From: Fidelibacterota bacterium
GTDB lineage: Bacteria; Fidelibacterota; Marinisomatia; Marinisomatales; UBA1611
Direction: 5' to 3'
Assembly: GCA_015658495.1 (NCBI GenBank)
Contig: DQOT01000093.1
Span: 1-7,511 of the forward strand
Length of the DNA: 7,511 nucleotides
Shown here: piece after piece, positions 1 through 6,469 of the stretch
How the letters are laid out: each line of letters begins with the position of its first letter
How positions within the stretch are numbered: position 1 is the first letter of the stretch
Translations under genes and position numbers: made by a program
The notes under the pieces: generated by a model
Databases searched by the model: none
Seen by the model: the letters and a program-made list of their open reading frames with translations, nothing else
What the model was told of the DNA's origin: nothing

Positions 1-64
1 CATGAGTAAACGTAAACGCTGGCAGGTCAGCAAAATCATTCGCGAATCAGTGAAATTGGGATAG
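1..64 (+). CDS. rpsQ: 30S ribosomal protein S17, C-terminal end (partial)
   Basis: Only the last 20 codons are in the window; the reading frame starts at base 2 and ends at TAG 62–64. The visible tail reads [20 protein letters not shown]. This matches the end of S17, where a conserved R-P-(L/M)-S-K-x-K-x-W segment is followed by a short beta strand and helix. S17 is a primary-binding OB-fold protein of the small subunit that contacts 16S rRNA. Position supports the call: rpsQ directly precedes rplN in nearly all bacterial S10–spc clusters. The stop lies 4 nt before the rplN start, so the two are probably coupled. The 5' part, including the start, is outside the window. Confidence 0.88.
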   Translation, partial: MSKRKRWQVSKIIRESVKLG

Positions 65-68
65 TAAA

Positions 69-437
69 GTGATTCAACAGGAAACAAGATTAAAAGTCGC
101 AGACAATACGGGAGCCAAAGAGGTTCTTTGTTTCAAAGTTTTGGGCGGCTCCAATCGCAAATACGCTAGCATCGGTGACCAAATCGTGATCACGGTGAAA
201 AAAGCGCTTCCAGGCGGGATGGTGAAAAAAGGTGAAGTTCACCGAGCTGTTGTGGTCCGTACAAGAAAAGAGATTTCTCGTCGTGACGGCAGCCGGATTC
301 GCTTTGATGAAAATGCAGCTGTTCTTTTAAACAGTACAGGTGAACCTCGTGGAACACGTATTTTTGGCCCCGTAGCCCGTGAATTACGCGAAGGTGGATT
401 CATGAGAATTATCTCAATGGCACCGGAGGTATTATAA
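69..437 (+). CDS. rplN: 50S ribosomal protein L14
   Basis: Full-length L14 of 122 aa, one residue shorter than the E. coli protein. L14 is a beta-barrel protein of the large subunit that binds 23S rRNA and contributes to the intersubunit bridge near helix 44. It is also the docking site of the silencing factor RsfS. Visible hallmarks are the start [18 protein letters not shown], the KVLGG turn (residues about 23–27), the AVVVRT strand (about 60–65), [13 protein letters not shown] (about 95–107) and the terminal IISMAPEVL. The start is GTG at 69; it gives exactly the family N-terminus and no in-frame ATG lies before it. A weak GGGA (58–61) sits 7 nt upstream, inside rpsQ. It is the first gene of the spc part of the cluster. 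Confidence 0.97.
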   Translation: MIQQETRLKVADNTGAKEVLCFKVLGGSNRKYASIGDQIVITVKKALPGGMVKKGEVHRAVVVRTRKEISRRDGSRIRFDENAAVLLNSTGEPRGTRIFGPVARELREGGFMRIISMAPEVL

Positions 438-438
438 G

Positions 439-747
439 ATGCATGTGAAAAAAGGAATGACCATTAAAGTCATCAGTGGAAACCATAAAGATCTGGAAGG
501 AAAAATCCTTCATGTTTTTCCACAAAAACAACGTGTGATCGTTGAGGGTATAAATTTTATGAAAAAAGCAACCCGTCCAACGCAGGCAAATCCTGCTGGC
601 GGAATGATTGAAAGGGAAGCATCCATTCATATTTCTAATGTAATGGTTGTTCATGGCGGACAAGCCACTCGTGTCGGATATAAGAAACTGGAAGATGGTT
701 CCAAGATCCGAATTTCTAAAAAAACAAACGAGGAAATTGAAGCTTAA
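439..747 (+). CDS. rplX: 50S ribosomal protein L24
   Basis: L24 of 102 aa, the usual bacterial length. It is an assembly-initiating protein that binds domain I of 23S rRNA and lies near the exit of the peptide tunnel. A KOW motif spans about residues 5–33 ([18 protein letters not shown] and following). The conserved middle, [11 protein letters not shown] with G-G-M-I-E-R-E-A, and the strand H-I-S-N-V-M-V-V follow. The ATG at 439 is one base after the rplN stop. A good Shine-Dalgarno, GGAGG at 425–429, lies 9 nt upstream within the end of rplN, which suits coupled translation of L14 and L24. Confidence 0.97.
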   Translation: MHVKKGMTIKVISGNHKDLEGKILHVFPQKQRVIVEGINFMKKATRPTQANPAGGMIEREASIHISNVMVVHGGQATRVGYKKLEDGSKIRISKKTNEEIEA

Positions 748-749
748 TC

Positions 750-1388
750 ATGGCTGAAGAAAAGAAAACCAAAAAAGCACCTGCGAAAAAGAAAAAAACA
801 GTTGCATCGGTATATGTACCATCCCTTCGCAGATTGTATAAGGAGCAAATTGTAGCTGTCATGCAAAAACAGTTCAATTATGCCAACATCATGGAAGTGC
901 CAAAAGTCACCAGTATTTCTCTGAATATGGGATTGGGTGATGCAAAAACAAATTCGAAATATTTAGAAAGTGCTGTTGAAGAAATGACCGTGATCTCCGG
1001 TCAAAAACCGATCATCACAAAATCAAAAAAAGACATTTCTAATTTCAAGATCCGTAAAGGATGGCCCGTAGGCTGCAAAGTAACCCTGCGGTCTAAGATG
1101 ATGTACGAATTCATGGAAAGGTTGATCTCGGTAGCATTACCACGCACACGTGACTTTCGCGGCTTATCATTCAAATCTTTTGATGGTCGTGGCAATTACA
1201 ATTTCGGCATTAAAGAGCAAATTATTTTTACCGAGATTGATTACGATAAAATTGAGTCCATTCGCGGGTTGAATGTTACCATTACCACCAGTGCGAAATC
1301 AGATGATGAGGCATACCATTTATTAAAAAACTTTGGACTGCCGTTAAGAGATAAACCGGTGAAACAAGAAGTGGAAGAGGCAGCTTAA
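750..1388 (+). CDS. rplE: 50S ribosomal protein L5, with lysine-rich N-terminal extension
   Basis: L5 binds 5S rRNA, anchors it in the central protuberance and contacts the P-site tRNA. The conserved body begins near residue 23 ([13 protein letters not shown]). It contains LNMGLGDAK (58–66), SGQKPIITK (83–91), PVGCKVTLR (106–114), [10 protein letters not shown] (131–140) and [14 protein letters not shown] (144–157). At 212 aa it is about 33 residues longer than typical L5 (about 179). Roughly 22 extra residues at the N-terminus are Lys/Ala-rich ([20 protein letters not shown]), and about 11 at the C-terminus are acidic. The ATG at 750 is the only plausible start codon upstream of the conserved body, and it lies 2 nt after rplX. 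Its ribosome site is weak: GAGG at 730–733 is 16 nt away, so initiation may depend on coupling to rplX. Confidence 0.96.
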   Translation: MAEEKKTKKAPAKKKKTVASVYVPSLRRLYKEQIVAVMQKQFNYANIMEVPKVTSISLNMGLGDAKTNSKYLESAVEEMTVISGQKPIITKSKKDISNFKIRKGWPVGCKVTLRSKMMYEFMERLISVALPRTRDFRGLSFKSFDGRGNYNFGIKEQIIFTEIDYDKIESIRGLNVTITTSAKSDDEAYHLLKNFGLPLRDKPVKQEVEEAA

Positions 1389-1573
1389 TGGCCAAGAAAT
1401 CACAAATTCAAAAATCTAAAAGAACACCAAAATTCTCAACACGTCAAAAAAATCGCTGTTTCAAATGTGGCCGGCCTCATGGGTATTTAAGACGTTTTGG
1501 CCTTTGCCGCCTCTGTTTTCGGGAAATGGCTCTAAAAGGTGAGATTCCTGGTGTAACCAAAGCGAGTTGGTAG
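1388..1573 (+). CDS. rpsZ: 30S ribosomal protein S14, zinc-binding type
   Basis: Short S14 of 61 aa, the zinc-ribbon (C+) form, as opposed to the roughly 90–100-aa form without cysteines. S14 is a late-assembling head protein of the 30S subunit contacting 16S rRNA. The zinc ligands are visible as two CxxC pairs: C24/C27 and C40/C43. The tail [11 protein letters not shown] is the family signature. The start ATG overlaps the rplE stop by one base (TAATG), and GAGG at 1377–1380 is well placed 7 nt upstream. The gene sits in the normal S14 slot between L5 and S8. Because it is the zinc form, a second zinc-free S14 could exist elsewhere in the genome, but nothing here shows one. Confidence 0.97.
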   Translation: MAKKSQIQKSKRTPKFSTRQKNRCFKCGRPHGYLRRFGLCRLCFREMALKGEIPGVTKASW

Positions 1574-1576
1574 GAG
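1572..1576 (+). promoter_or_regulatory. Shine-Dalgarno sequence of rpsH
   Basis: AGGAG overlaps the rpsZ stop and lies 9 nt before the ATG at 1586. It would be 15 nt from the second in-frame ATG at 1592. This favours the first ATG, giving a protein starting MSMSDPIADF, although the conserved family sequence only begins at the second methionine. Confidence 0.65.
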
Positions 1577-1585
1577 AAAAAATTT

Positions 1586-1987
1586 ATGTCAATGTCTGAT
1601 CCAATTGCAGATTTTTTAACGCGGATCCGTAACGGGCTCACAGCAAGAAAACGCTGGGTGGATGTACCAAGCAGTACCTTGAAAAAACGAATTGCACTGG
1701 TACTGAAAGAAGAAAAATATCTGGAAGATTTTTTCTTTATTGCCGGGGAAGGTAACAAAGAAACGATTCGTGTCTTTTTAAAATATGATTACAAGGGTGA
1801 ACCAGTCATCGACAATATTAAACGTGTCAGCCGTCCTGGCTTTCGGGTTTACGTCGGTGCTGGAGAAGCACCACGCGTATTAGACGGACTTGGCATTTCA
1901 ATTTTATCAACGTCCATAGGTGTTTTGTCAAATAAAAAAGCAAATCAACTGGGCGTTGGTGGTGAAATACTCTGCGAGGTGTATTAA
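1586..1987 (+). CDS. rpsH: 30S ribosomal protein S8
   Basis: S8 of 133 aa, normal length. It binds the central domain of 16S rRNA and is a key assembly protein; in E. coli it also represses the spc operon by binding its mRNA. The N-terminal segment DPIADFLTRIRNG (residues 5–17) and the C-terminal RNA-binding segment GLGISILSTSIGVLSNK (101–117), ending GGEILCEVY, identify it. In the usual S-T-S-K-G motif the lysine is replaced by isoleucine (I111). Some relatives also vary at this position, so function is probably intact. Two candidate ATGs exist (1586 and 1592); spacing to AGGAG favours the first. A 12-nt gap separates it from rpsZ. Its own N-terminus is the only uncertain part. Confidence 0.97.
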   Translation: MSMSDPIADFLTRIRNGLTARKRWVDVPSSTLKKRIALVLKEEKYLEDFFFIAGEGNKETIRVFLKYDYKGEPVIDNIKRVSRPGFRVYVGAGEAPRVLDGLGISILSTSIGVLSNKKANQLGVGGEILCEVY

Positions 1988-1992
1988 GTATT

Positions 1993-2532
1993 ATGTCGAG
2001 AATTGGTAAAAATCCGGTTATTATTCCTGATGGCGTAAAAGTGAATCTCCTGGGACAATTGGTTAAGGTAACCGGTCCGAAAGGATCACTTGAATTCAAT
2101 GTACATAAAGATATGAAATTATCTGAAAATGATGGTTCCATCATTGTAGAACGACCATCCGACCAGAGAGAACATCGTGCTCTTCATGGCACAACACGAC
2201 AAATGATCAATAATATGGTTGTGGGTGTGTCCGAAGGTTACTCCAAGGAATTGGTGATCATCGGGATTGGATATCAAGCGCAAGTCAAGGGAAATCGATT
2301 GCAACTTCAGTTGGGCTATTCTCATGACATTTACTTTGATATGCCGGAAGGTATCACTGTAACGGCGAACCAGACAGAAGTGAAAGTTGATGGGACAGAT
2401 AAACAACTGGTGGGTGCTGTTGCTGCGAAGATTCGCTCTTTCAGAAAACCAGAACCCTATAAAGGGAAGGGTGTTCGTTACAAGGGTGAATATGTGCGTT
2501 CGAAACAGGGTAAAACTGTAGGAGCTAAATAA
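1993..2532 (+). CDS. rplF: 50S ribosomal protein L6
   Basis: L6 of 179 aa, the standard length. It consists of two homologous alpha/beta domains, about residues 1–80 and 81–179. It binds 23S rRNA near the sarcin-ricin loop and the base of the L7/L12 stalk, where elongation factors dock. Hallmarks are the start [17 protein letters not shown], the helix R-A-L-H-G-T-T-R (about 62–69), the second-domain [11 protein letters not shown], and near the C-terminus [15 protein letters not shown], the most conserved L6 segment. GAGGTG at 1976–1981 lies 11 nt before the ATG, and the gap from rpsH is 5 nt. Nothing is unusual in length or composition. Confidence 0.98.
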   Translation: MSRIGKNPVIIPDGVKVNLLGQLVKVTGPKGSLEFNVHKDMKLSENDGSIIVERPSDQREHRALHGTTRQMINNMVVGVSEGYSKELVIIGIGYQAQVKGNRLQLQLGYSHDIYFDMPEGITVTANQTEVKVDGTDKQLVGAVAAKIRSFRKPEPYKGKGVRYKGEYVRSKQGKTVGAK

Positions 2533-2903
2533 TGGTACAGCATCGTTCAGATATTCGGAGAATTGAAAGGAGACGGAACAGAAGTAAAAAGACTTCCCGT
2601 CTGCATTCAGGTCGTCCAAGATTGGTTGTTTATCGCAGTCTGAAGCATTTTGAAGCACAGATCGTAAATGACTTTGAAGGAGCAACTTTGACGGCAGTTT
2701 CATCCCGGGACAAAGAATTACAGTCTGCTGTAAAAAAAGCAGAAAATAAAACAGATATTAGCCGTATTGTAGGTGAAGCATTGGCGAAAAAAGCCAAAAC
2801 CGCGAAAATCGGTCCAGTTGTTTTGGATCGCAACGGATATCCCTATCACGGTCGTGTTAAAGCATTTGCAGAAGCTGCCCGTGAAGGCGGATTAGAATTT
2901 TAA
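2532..2903 (+). CDS. rplR: 50S ribosomal protein L18
   Basis: L18 of 123 aa, typical for bacteria. It binds 5S rRNA together with L5 and helps build the central protuberance. The basic N-terminus (residues 1–27, many Arg and Lys) precedes the family motif [10 protein letters not shown] (about 27–36), then the A-Q-I-V-N-D strand. The C-terminal [24 protein letters not shown] segment is diagnostic. The ATG overlaps the rplF stop by one base (TAATG), with GGAG at 2521–2524 placed 7 nt upstream inside rplF. This indicates translational coupling with L6. Confidence 0.98.
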   Translation: MVQHRSDIRRIERRRNRSKKTSRLHSGRPRLVVYRSLKHFEAQIVNDFEGATLTAVSSRDKELQSAVKKAENKTDISRIVGEALAKKAKTAKIGPVVLDRNGYPYHGRVKAFAEAAREGGLEF

Positions 2904-2908
2904 GGGAG
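2904..2908 (+). promoter_or_regulatory. Shine-Dalgarno sequence supporting the TTG start of rpsE
   Basis: GGGAG follows the rplR stop directly and lies 6 nt before TTG 2915–2917. The first in-frame ATG of rpsE is deep inside the conserved protein, so this site, together with the N-terminal homology, fixes the TTG as the start. Confidence 0.7.
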
Positions 2909-2914
2909 TCTGAT

Positions 2915-3418
2915 TTGGCTATCATAAACCCAGCTGAACTTGATCTTCAAGAAGAAGCGGTTGTAAGAATTAATCGAACTGCGAAAGTAACATCTCGCGG
3001 TAAACGTTTTCGTTTTTCTGCTCTCATTGTTGTGGGGGACAGAAAAGGTCACATTGGTGTGGGCCTAGGTAAAGCAAACGAGGTGATTTCTGCCATCCAA
3101 AAAGGAAAAGAGATCGCAAAAAGAAACATCGTTAAAGTTTCTGTCGTGAATGGAACCATACCCCACAAAATTATTGGTAAACATGGAGCAAGCCGCATTT
3201 TGTTAAAACCTGCGTCTCCAGGAACGGGTATTATTGCTGGCTCTGCGGTACGTGCTGTGATGGAGCAAGTTGGTATTCATAATATTTTAACAAAACGCCT
3301 AGGTTCCAAAAATTCCATGAACCTTGTATATGCCACCATGGATGCATTGATGCGGATGAAAGATGCCGTTGCCATTGCAAACAAACGTGGTATCACCATT
3401 GGTGAGGTATTCAACTAA
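2915..3418 (+). CDS. rpsE: 30S ribosomal protein S5, TTG start
   Basis: S5 of 167 aa, normal length. It sits on the back of the 30S subunit, and affects decoding accuracy and mRNA unwinding at the entry channel. The N-terminal double-stranded-RNA-binding-like domain covers about residues 13–76, with FRFSALIVVGDRKGHIGVG (32–50) and GKANEV. The C-terminal domain starts near 84, with KPASPGTGIIAG (98–109) and AVRAVMEQVGIHN. Initiation is at TTG, supported by GGGAG 6 nt upstream and by the absence of any other start near the N-terminus. The loop at residues 22–30 (TAKVTSRGK) differs from the usual V-K-G-G-R form; in E. coli this loop faces the spectinomycin site. It lies 11 nt after rplR and overlaps rpmD by one base. 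Confidence 0.97.
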   Translation: MAIINPAELDLQEEAVVRINRTAKVTSRGKRFRFSALIVVGDRKGHIGVGLGKANEVISAIQKGKEIAKRNIVKVSVVNGTIPHKIIGKHGASRILLKPASPGTGIIAGSAVRAVMEQVGIHNILTKRLGSKNSMNLVYATMDALMRMKDAVAIANKRGITIGEVFN

Positions 3419-3606
3419 TGGCTAAATCAAAAATAGTACGCATCACACAGATCAAAAGTGGTATTGGGTACAAAAAAAAAGCTAAAGCGACCTTGAAAGC
3501 ATTGGGGCTACGCAAAATGCAGCAAACCGTTGAACACAACGATTCACCGGCGATTCGCGGCATGATCAATGTGATCCCTTATTTATTGAAGGTTGAAGAA
3601 GTATGA
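3418..3606 (+). CDS. rpmD: 50S ribosomal protein L30
   Basis: L30 of 62 aa, the usual size of this small beta-alpha-beta-alpha-beta large-subunit protein, which binds 23S rRNA. Recognisable parts are KIVRITQIKSGIG (residues 5–17), the helix LKALGLRKMQQTVEHNDSP and the final I-R-G-M-I-N-V-I-P-Y-L-L-K-V-E-E-V. The ATG overlaps the rpsE stop (TAATG), with GAGG at 3404–3407 placed 10 nt upstream. Codons 19–21 are three AAA lysines forming an uninterrupted run of nine A. The stop TGA overlaps the rplO start in an ATGA arrangement. L30 is absent from some bacterial lineages; here it is intact. Confidence 0.96.
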   Translation: MAKSKIVRITQIKSGIGYKKKAKATLKALGLRKMQQTVEHNDSPAIRGMINVIPYLLKVEEV

Positions 3607-4040
3607 AATTAGATTCATTAACACCCGTTCCCGGTTCAACGAAAAACAGAAAACGTGTTGGTCGCGGTCATGGATCCGGACTTGGCAAATCTGCCGGTCG
3701 TGGAGATAAAGGTGCGCAACAACGCTCTGGGTTCAAACGCCGTCCCTGGTTTGAAGGTGGTCAAATGGCATTGGCGCGTCGTCTTCCAAGACGTGGTTTT
3801 ACAAATATTTTCAGAAAAGAATCTCAAATTGTGAATCTTGAGGCCATTGAAAGCCTGGGGCTCGATACGGTCGATGCTCAAATTTTAGCCGATAATGGGT
3901 TGGTGCGATCAGCATTGAAACCGATCAAAATTCTCGGTGATGGTGAATTGAAATCAAAAGTGACAATTACAGCCAGTGCTTTCAGTGCGTCAGCAATAGA
4001 ACAAATTGAAAAAGCAGGCGGAACAGCGACAGTACAGTGA
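3603..4040 (+). CDS. rplO: 50S ribosomal protein L15
   Basis: L15 of 145 aa, standard length. It is a late-assembly large-subunit protein with a long, Gly- and Arg-rich N-terminal extension threaded into 23S rRNA. The extension is clear: RKRVGRGHGSGLGKSAGRGD (residues 16–35), then G-F-E-G-G-Q-M-like WFEGGQMALARRLPRRGFTN (49–68). In the last segment alanine replaces the common proline after Gln-Met. The globular C-terminal part ends with K-V-T-I-T-A-S-A-F-S-x-S-A and an E-K-A-G-G helix. The ATG overlaps the rpmD stop by 4 nt (ATGA), with AAGG at 3589–3592 placed 10 nt upstream. The stop overlaps the secY start. Confidence 0.97.
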   Translation: MKLDSLTPVPGSTKNRKRVGRGHGSGLGKSAGRGDKGAQQRSGFKRRPWFEGGQMALARRLPRRGFTNIFRKESQIVNLEAIESLGLDTVDAQILADNGLVRSALKPIKILGDGELKSKVTITASAFSASAIEQIEKAGGTATVQ

Positions 4041-5365
4041 TTGATAAATTTCAAAGTATCTTTGTAATTCCAGAACTCCGTAAAAGAATTCTTTTTACGG
4101 TTGGTGTTCTAATCATTGTACGGATCGGTGTACATATTCCGATTCCTGGTGTAGATGGAGAAGCGCTCGCTGGTGCATTCACCAACCTGCAGAATTCCCT
4201 GTTTGGATTATTTAACACCTTCGTTGGGGGTGCATTCCAGAAGGCGTCTTTATTCTCTTTAGGAATTATGCCTTACATCTCATCCTCCATTATTATTCAG
4301 TTGATGGGATCAGTTATTCCTTACTTCCAGAGATTGCAGAAAGAAGGTGAAGCCGGCCGGAAAAAGATCACACAGATCACTCGGTACGGAACGGTGATGT
4401 TGGCATCCATGCAATCTTATGGTGTAGTTGCTGTTTTTCTCCCAAGCCTGACGGCGAATGGACAGCCTGTCGTCGTGAATCCCGGTTTTATGTTTACCTT
4501 CACCGGAATTATCAGTATGGTGACAGGGACTCTCTTCCTAATGTGGTTGGGTGAAAGGATCACCGAACGCGGAATTGGAAACGGGATCTCTCTCATCATT
4601 ATGGTGGGAATTATTTCAGCATTCCCGAATGTGATCTTGAGTGAAATCACACTGGTTCGTGAAGGTGTTCGTGGTTTACTGTCAGAATTCATCCTGATGG
4701 GCATTATGTTCCTGATCATTTGTTTTGTTGTATTGCTGACACAGGGAACTCGAAAAATACCGGTTCAATATGCGAAACGTGTTGTTGGCCGCAAAGTTTA
4801 TGGTGGACAGAATACACATATCCCAATGCGCGTGAATACCGCCGGTGTGATGCCAATCATTTTTGCACAGTCCATCATGTTTATTCCCAGCACTATTTCT
4901 ACATTCCTGGGTGACAGCGAATTTGCTCAATCTCTGATGAATTGGTTTTCTTTTGATCATCCATTTTATTGGGCTGTATTTGGTTTGATGATAATTTTCT
5001 TTACTTATTTTTATACTGCCATTGCCTTTGATCCCGTTCAGGTATCTTCAACCATGAAACAGCAAGGCGGATTTATACCTGGTGTTCGTCCTGGAAAGAA
5101 AACAGCAGAATACATTGATAATATTTTGACCTGCGTAACTTTACCGGGTTCTATTGCACTTGCATCTGTAGCCATTTTCCCATACATCCTGATGAAAACA
5201 ATGAATATTAATTATGATTTGGCTTCATTCTTTGGTGGCACAAGCTTGTTGATTATTGTTGGTGTTTCCTTGGATACTTTGCAGCAAATTGAATCCCATT
5301 TAATGATGCGGCATTACGATGGTTTTTTAACAAAAGGTAAAATTCGCGGTCGGAGACGCATGTAA
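4037..5365 (+). CDS. secY: Preprotein translocase channel subunit SecY
   Basis: SecY of 442 aa, full length. It forms the membrane channel of the SecYEG translocon, which exports unfolded proteins and inserts membrane proteins. About ten membrane segments can be read: near residues 16–36, 75–92, 118–136, 151–170, 181–200, 215–235, 267–290, 309–330, 366–386 and 398–412. The plug region precedes the second segment (about 60–70). The cytosolic loop QGTRKIPVQYAKR (236–248) and the C5 loop G-V-R-P-G-K-K-T (349–356), which contact the ribosome or SecA, are both present, and the tail is basic (KGKIRGRRRM). The start is GTG, overlapping the rplO stop (GTGA); the nearest SD-like AGGCGGA (4016–4022) is far, so expression probably relies on coupling. 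No adk follows it. Confidence 0.98.
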   Translation: MIDKFQSIFVIPELRKRILFTVGVLIIVRIGVHIPIPGVDGEALAGAFTNLQNSLFGLFNTFVGGAFQKASLFSLGIMPYISSSIIIQLMGSVIPYFQRLQKEGEAGRKKITQITRYGTVMLASMQSYGVVAVFLPSLTANGQPVVVNPGFMFTFTGIISMVTGTLFLMWLGERITERGIGNGISLIIMVGIISAFPNVILSEITLVREGVRGLLSEFILMGIMFLIICFVVLLTQGTRKIPVQYAKRVVGRKVYGGQNTHIPMRVNTAGVMPIIFAQSIMFIPSTISTFLGDSEFAQSLMNWFSFDHPFYWAVFGLMIIFFTYFYTAIAFDPVQVSSTMKQQGGFIPGVRPGKKTAEYIDNILTCVTLPGSIALASVAIFPYILMKTMNINYDLASFFGGTSLLIIVGVSLDTLQQIESHLMMRHYDGFLTKGKIRGRRRM

Positions 5366-6120
5366 TGGTTCATACACGGTCCCCACGCGAAATAGATAAA
5401 ATTTCCCGCAGTTGCCAAATTGTTGCGGATACATTGATTATGCTGGAACCTCATGTGGTTTCTGGTGCTCGCGTATCCGATTTGGATCAAATGGCAGAAG
5501 ATTTTATTCGCTCCCAGGGAGCTCGCCCGGCCTTTAAAGGCTACATGGGATTTCCAGCAACACTCTGTGTGTCTATTGATGATGCAGTTGTGCATGGAAT
5601 TCCCGGAGAAGCCATTCTAATAAATGGCCAGATCGTGGGCATTGATTGTGGTGCAGAACTGGACGGCTATTATGGAGATCATGCCCGATCGTTTGCCATT
5701 GGCACCCTTGAAACCGATAAACAAAAATTACTGGATGTAACTCGCGAATCTCTCATGAAAGGGATCGAGCAAGCTGTTCCTGGGAATTATGTTGGCGATA
5801 TTGGAAATGCTGTTCAAACGTATGCTGAAAGCAATGGATTTTCCGTTGTAAGAGAATTGGTTGGTCACGGTATTGGAAGGGAACTCCATGAAGAACCACA
5901 GATACCAAATTATGGAAAAGCAAAGCAAGGGTACAAACTCCGTTCAGGTATGTGTATCGCCATTGAACCCATGATCAATGCTGGTGCTAAAGAAGTGTTT
6001 ACTGCCAAGGATGGTTGGACAATTTTAACGAAAGATGGTCAAGCTTCAGCTCATTTTGAGCATACGATTGCCATAACAAATAATGGTCCAAAGATATTGA
6101 GTGTAGGGACCCATGGCTAA
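5365..6120 (+). CDS. map: Methionine aminopeptidase, type I
   Basis: A 251-aa type I methionine aminopeptidase, which removes the initiator methionine from new proteins in the cytosol. All five expected metal ligands can be placed by pattern: D94 and D105 (within [18 protein letters not shown]), H168 (ELVGHGIG), E201 (AIEPMI) and E232 (HFEHT). The catalytic histidines H77 (VVHGIP) and H175 (ELHEEP) are present too. There is no N-terminal zinc-finger extension, so this is the short bacterial form. The ATG overlaps the secY stop (TAATG), with GGAG at 5352–5355 placed 9 nt upstream. The usual Firmicutes and actinobacterial neighbour adk is missing between secY and map. Its last 8 nt overlap infA in another frame. 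Confidence 0.98.
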   Translation: MVHTRSPREIDKISRSCQIVADTLIMLEPHVVSGARVSDLDQMAEDFIRSQGARPAFKGYMGFPATLCVSIDDAVVHGIPGEAILINGQIVGIDCGAELDGYYGDHARSFAIGTLETDKQKLLDVTRESLMKGIEQAVPGNYVGDIGNAVQTYAESNGFSVVRELVGHGIGRELHEEPQIPNYGKAKQGYKLRSGMCIAIEPMINAGAKEVFTAKDGWTILTKDGQASAHFEHTIAITNNGPKILSVGTHG

Positions 6121-6340
6121 AGAACAACCCATAACAATTGATGGGATCATTAAGGAAACATTACCAAATGCCATGTTTCGCGTTGAGGTAGAAATAGGTG
6201 GTAATCCTCATGAAGTTCTGGCACATGTCAGTGGAAAAATGCGAATGCATTTTATAAAAATTTTACCCGGAGATGTGGTGACATTAGAGATTTCACCTTA
6301 TGATTTATCCCGTGGTCGTATTACATACAGACAAAAGTAG
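6113..6340 (+). CDS. infA: Translation initiation factor IF-1
   Basis: IF-1 of 75 aa, a single OB-fold S1-like domain that occupies the ribosomal A site during initiation and assists IF-2 and IF-3. Conserved parts are [13 protein letters not shown] (residues 15–27), [17 protein letters not shown] (38–54) and [13 protein letters not shown] (61–73). It is three residues longer than the 72-aa E. coli protein; the extra residues fall in the loop at about 27–34 (EIGGNPHE). The [12 protein letters not shown] segment resembles FCB-group IF-1. The ATG is inside the end of map (8-nt overlap), and AGGGA at 6105–6109 is only 3 nt upstream, so the start depends on a closely spaced site. Confidence 0.97.
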   Translation: MAKEQPITIDGIIKETLPNAMFRVEVEIGGNPHEVLAHVSGKMRMHFIKILPGDVVTLEISPYDLSRGRITYRQK

Positions 6341-6346
6341 AGAAGA

Positions 6347-6460
6347 ATGAAAGTTCGTCCATCAGTAAAGAAAATGTGTTCAAAGTGCAAGGTCATTAAA
6401 AGAAAAGGCGTTGTACTCGTAATTTGTGAAAACCCTAAACATAAGCAACGTCAAGGATAA
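6347..6460 (+). CDS. rpmJ: 50S ribosomal protein L36, zinc-ribbon form
   Basis: A 37-codon gene encoding L36: [20 protein letters not shown] followed by [18 protein letters not shown]36 is the smallest bacterial ribosomal protein and sits in a 23S rRNA pocket near the L7/L12 stalk base. The zinc ligands of the C+ form are all present: C11, C14, C27 and H32. The length equals that of most bacterial L36 proteins, and the final KHKQRQG is invariant-like. It lies 6 nt after infA and 9 nt before rpsM, the standard infA-rpmJ-rpsM order. Only a weak purine-rich stretch (GAGAAG, 6340–6345) precedes the ATG, so translation may be coupled to infA. Confidence 0.97.
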   Translation: MKVRPSVKKMCSKCKVIKRKGVVLVICENPKHKQRQG

Positions 6461-6469
6461 TAGAGACCT

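Noticed and set aside
1917..1922. I111 in place of Lys in the S8 S-T-S-K-G motif as a sign of a non-functional S8
   Set aside because: The rest of S8 is full length and conserved, and I recall variation at this position in FCB bacteria, so it is more likely lineage variation than damage.
2119..2703. A 194-codon open frame on the minus strand across rplF and rplR
   Set aside because: It is antisense to two strongly conserved ribosomal protein genes, spans their junction and has no recognisable family sequence. It is a shadow of the real coding frames.
4720..4914. A 64-codon plus-strand frame inside secY
   Set aside because: It lies wholly within the conserved SecY coding frame in another phase, with no recognisable product.
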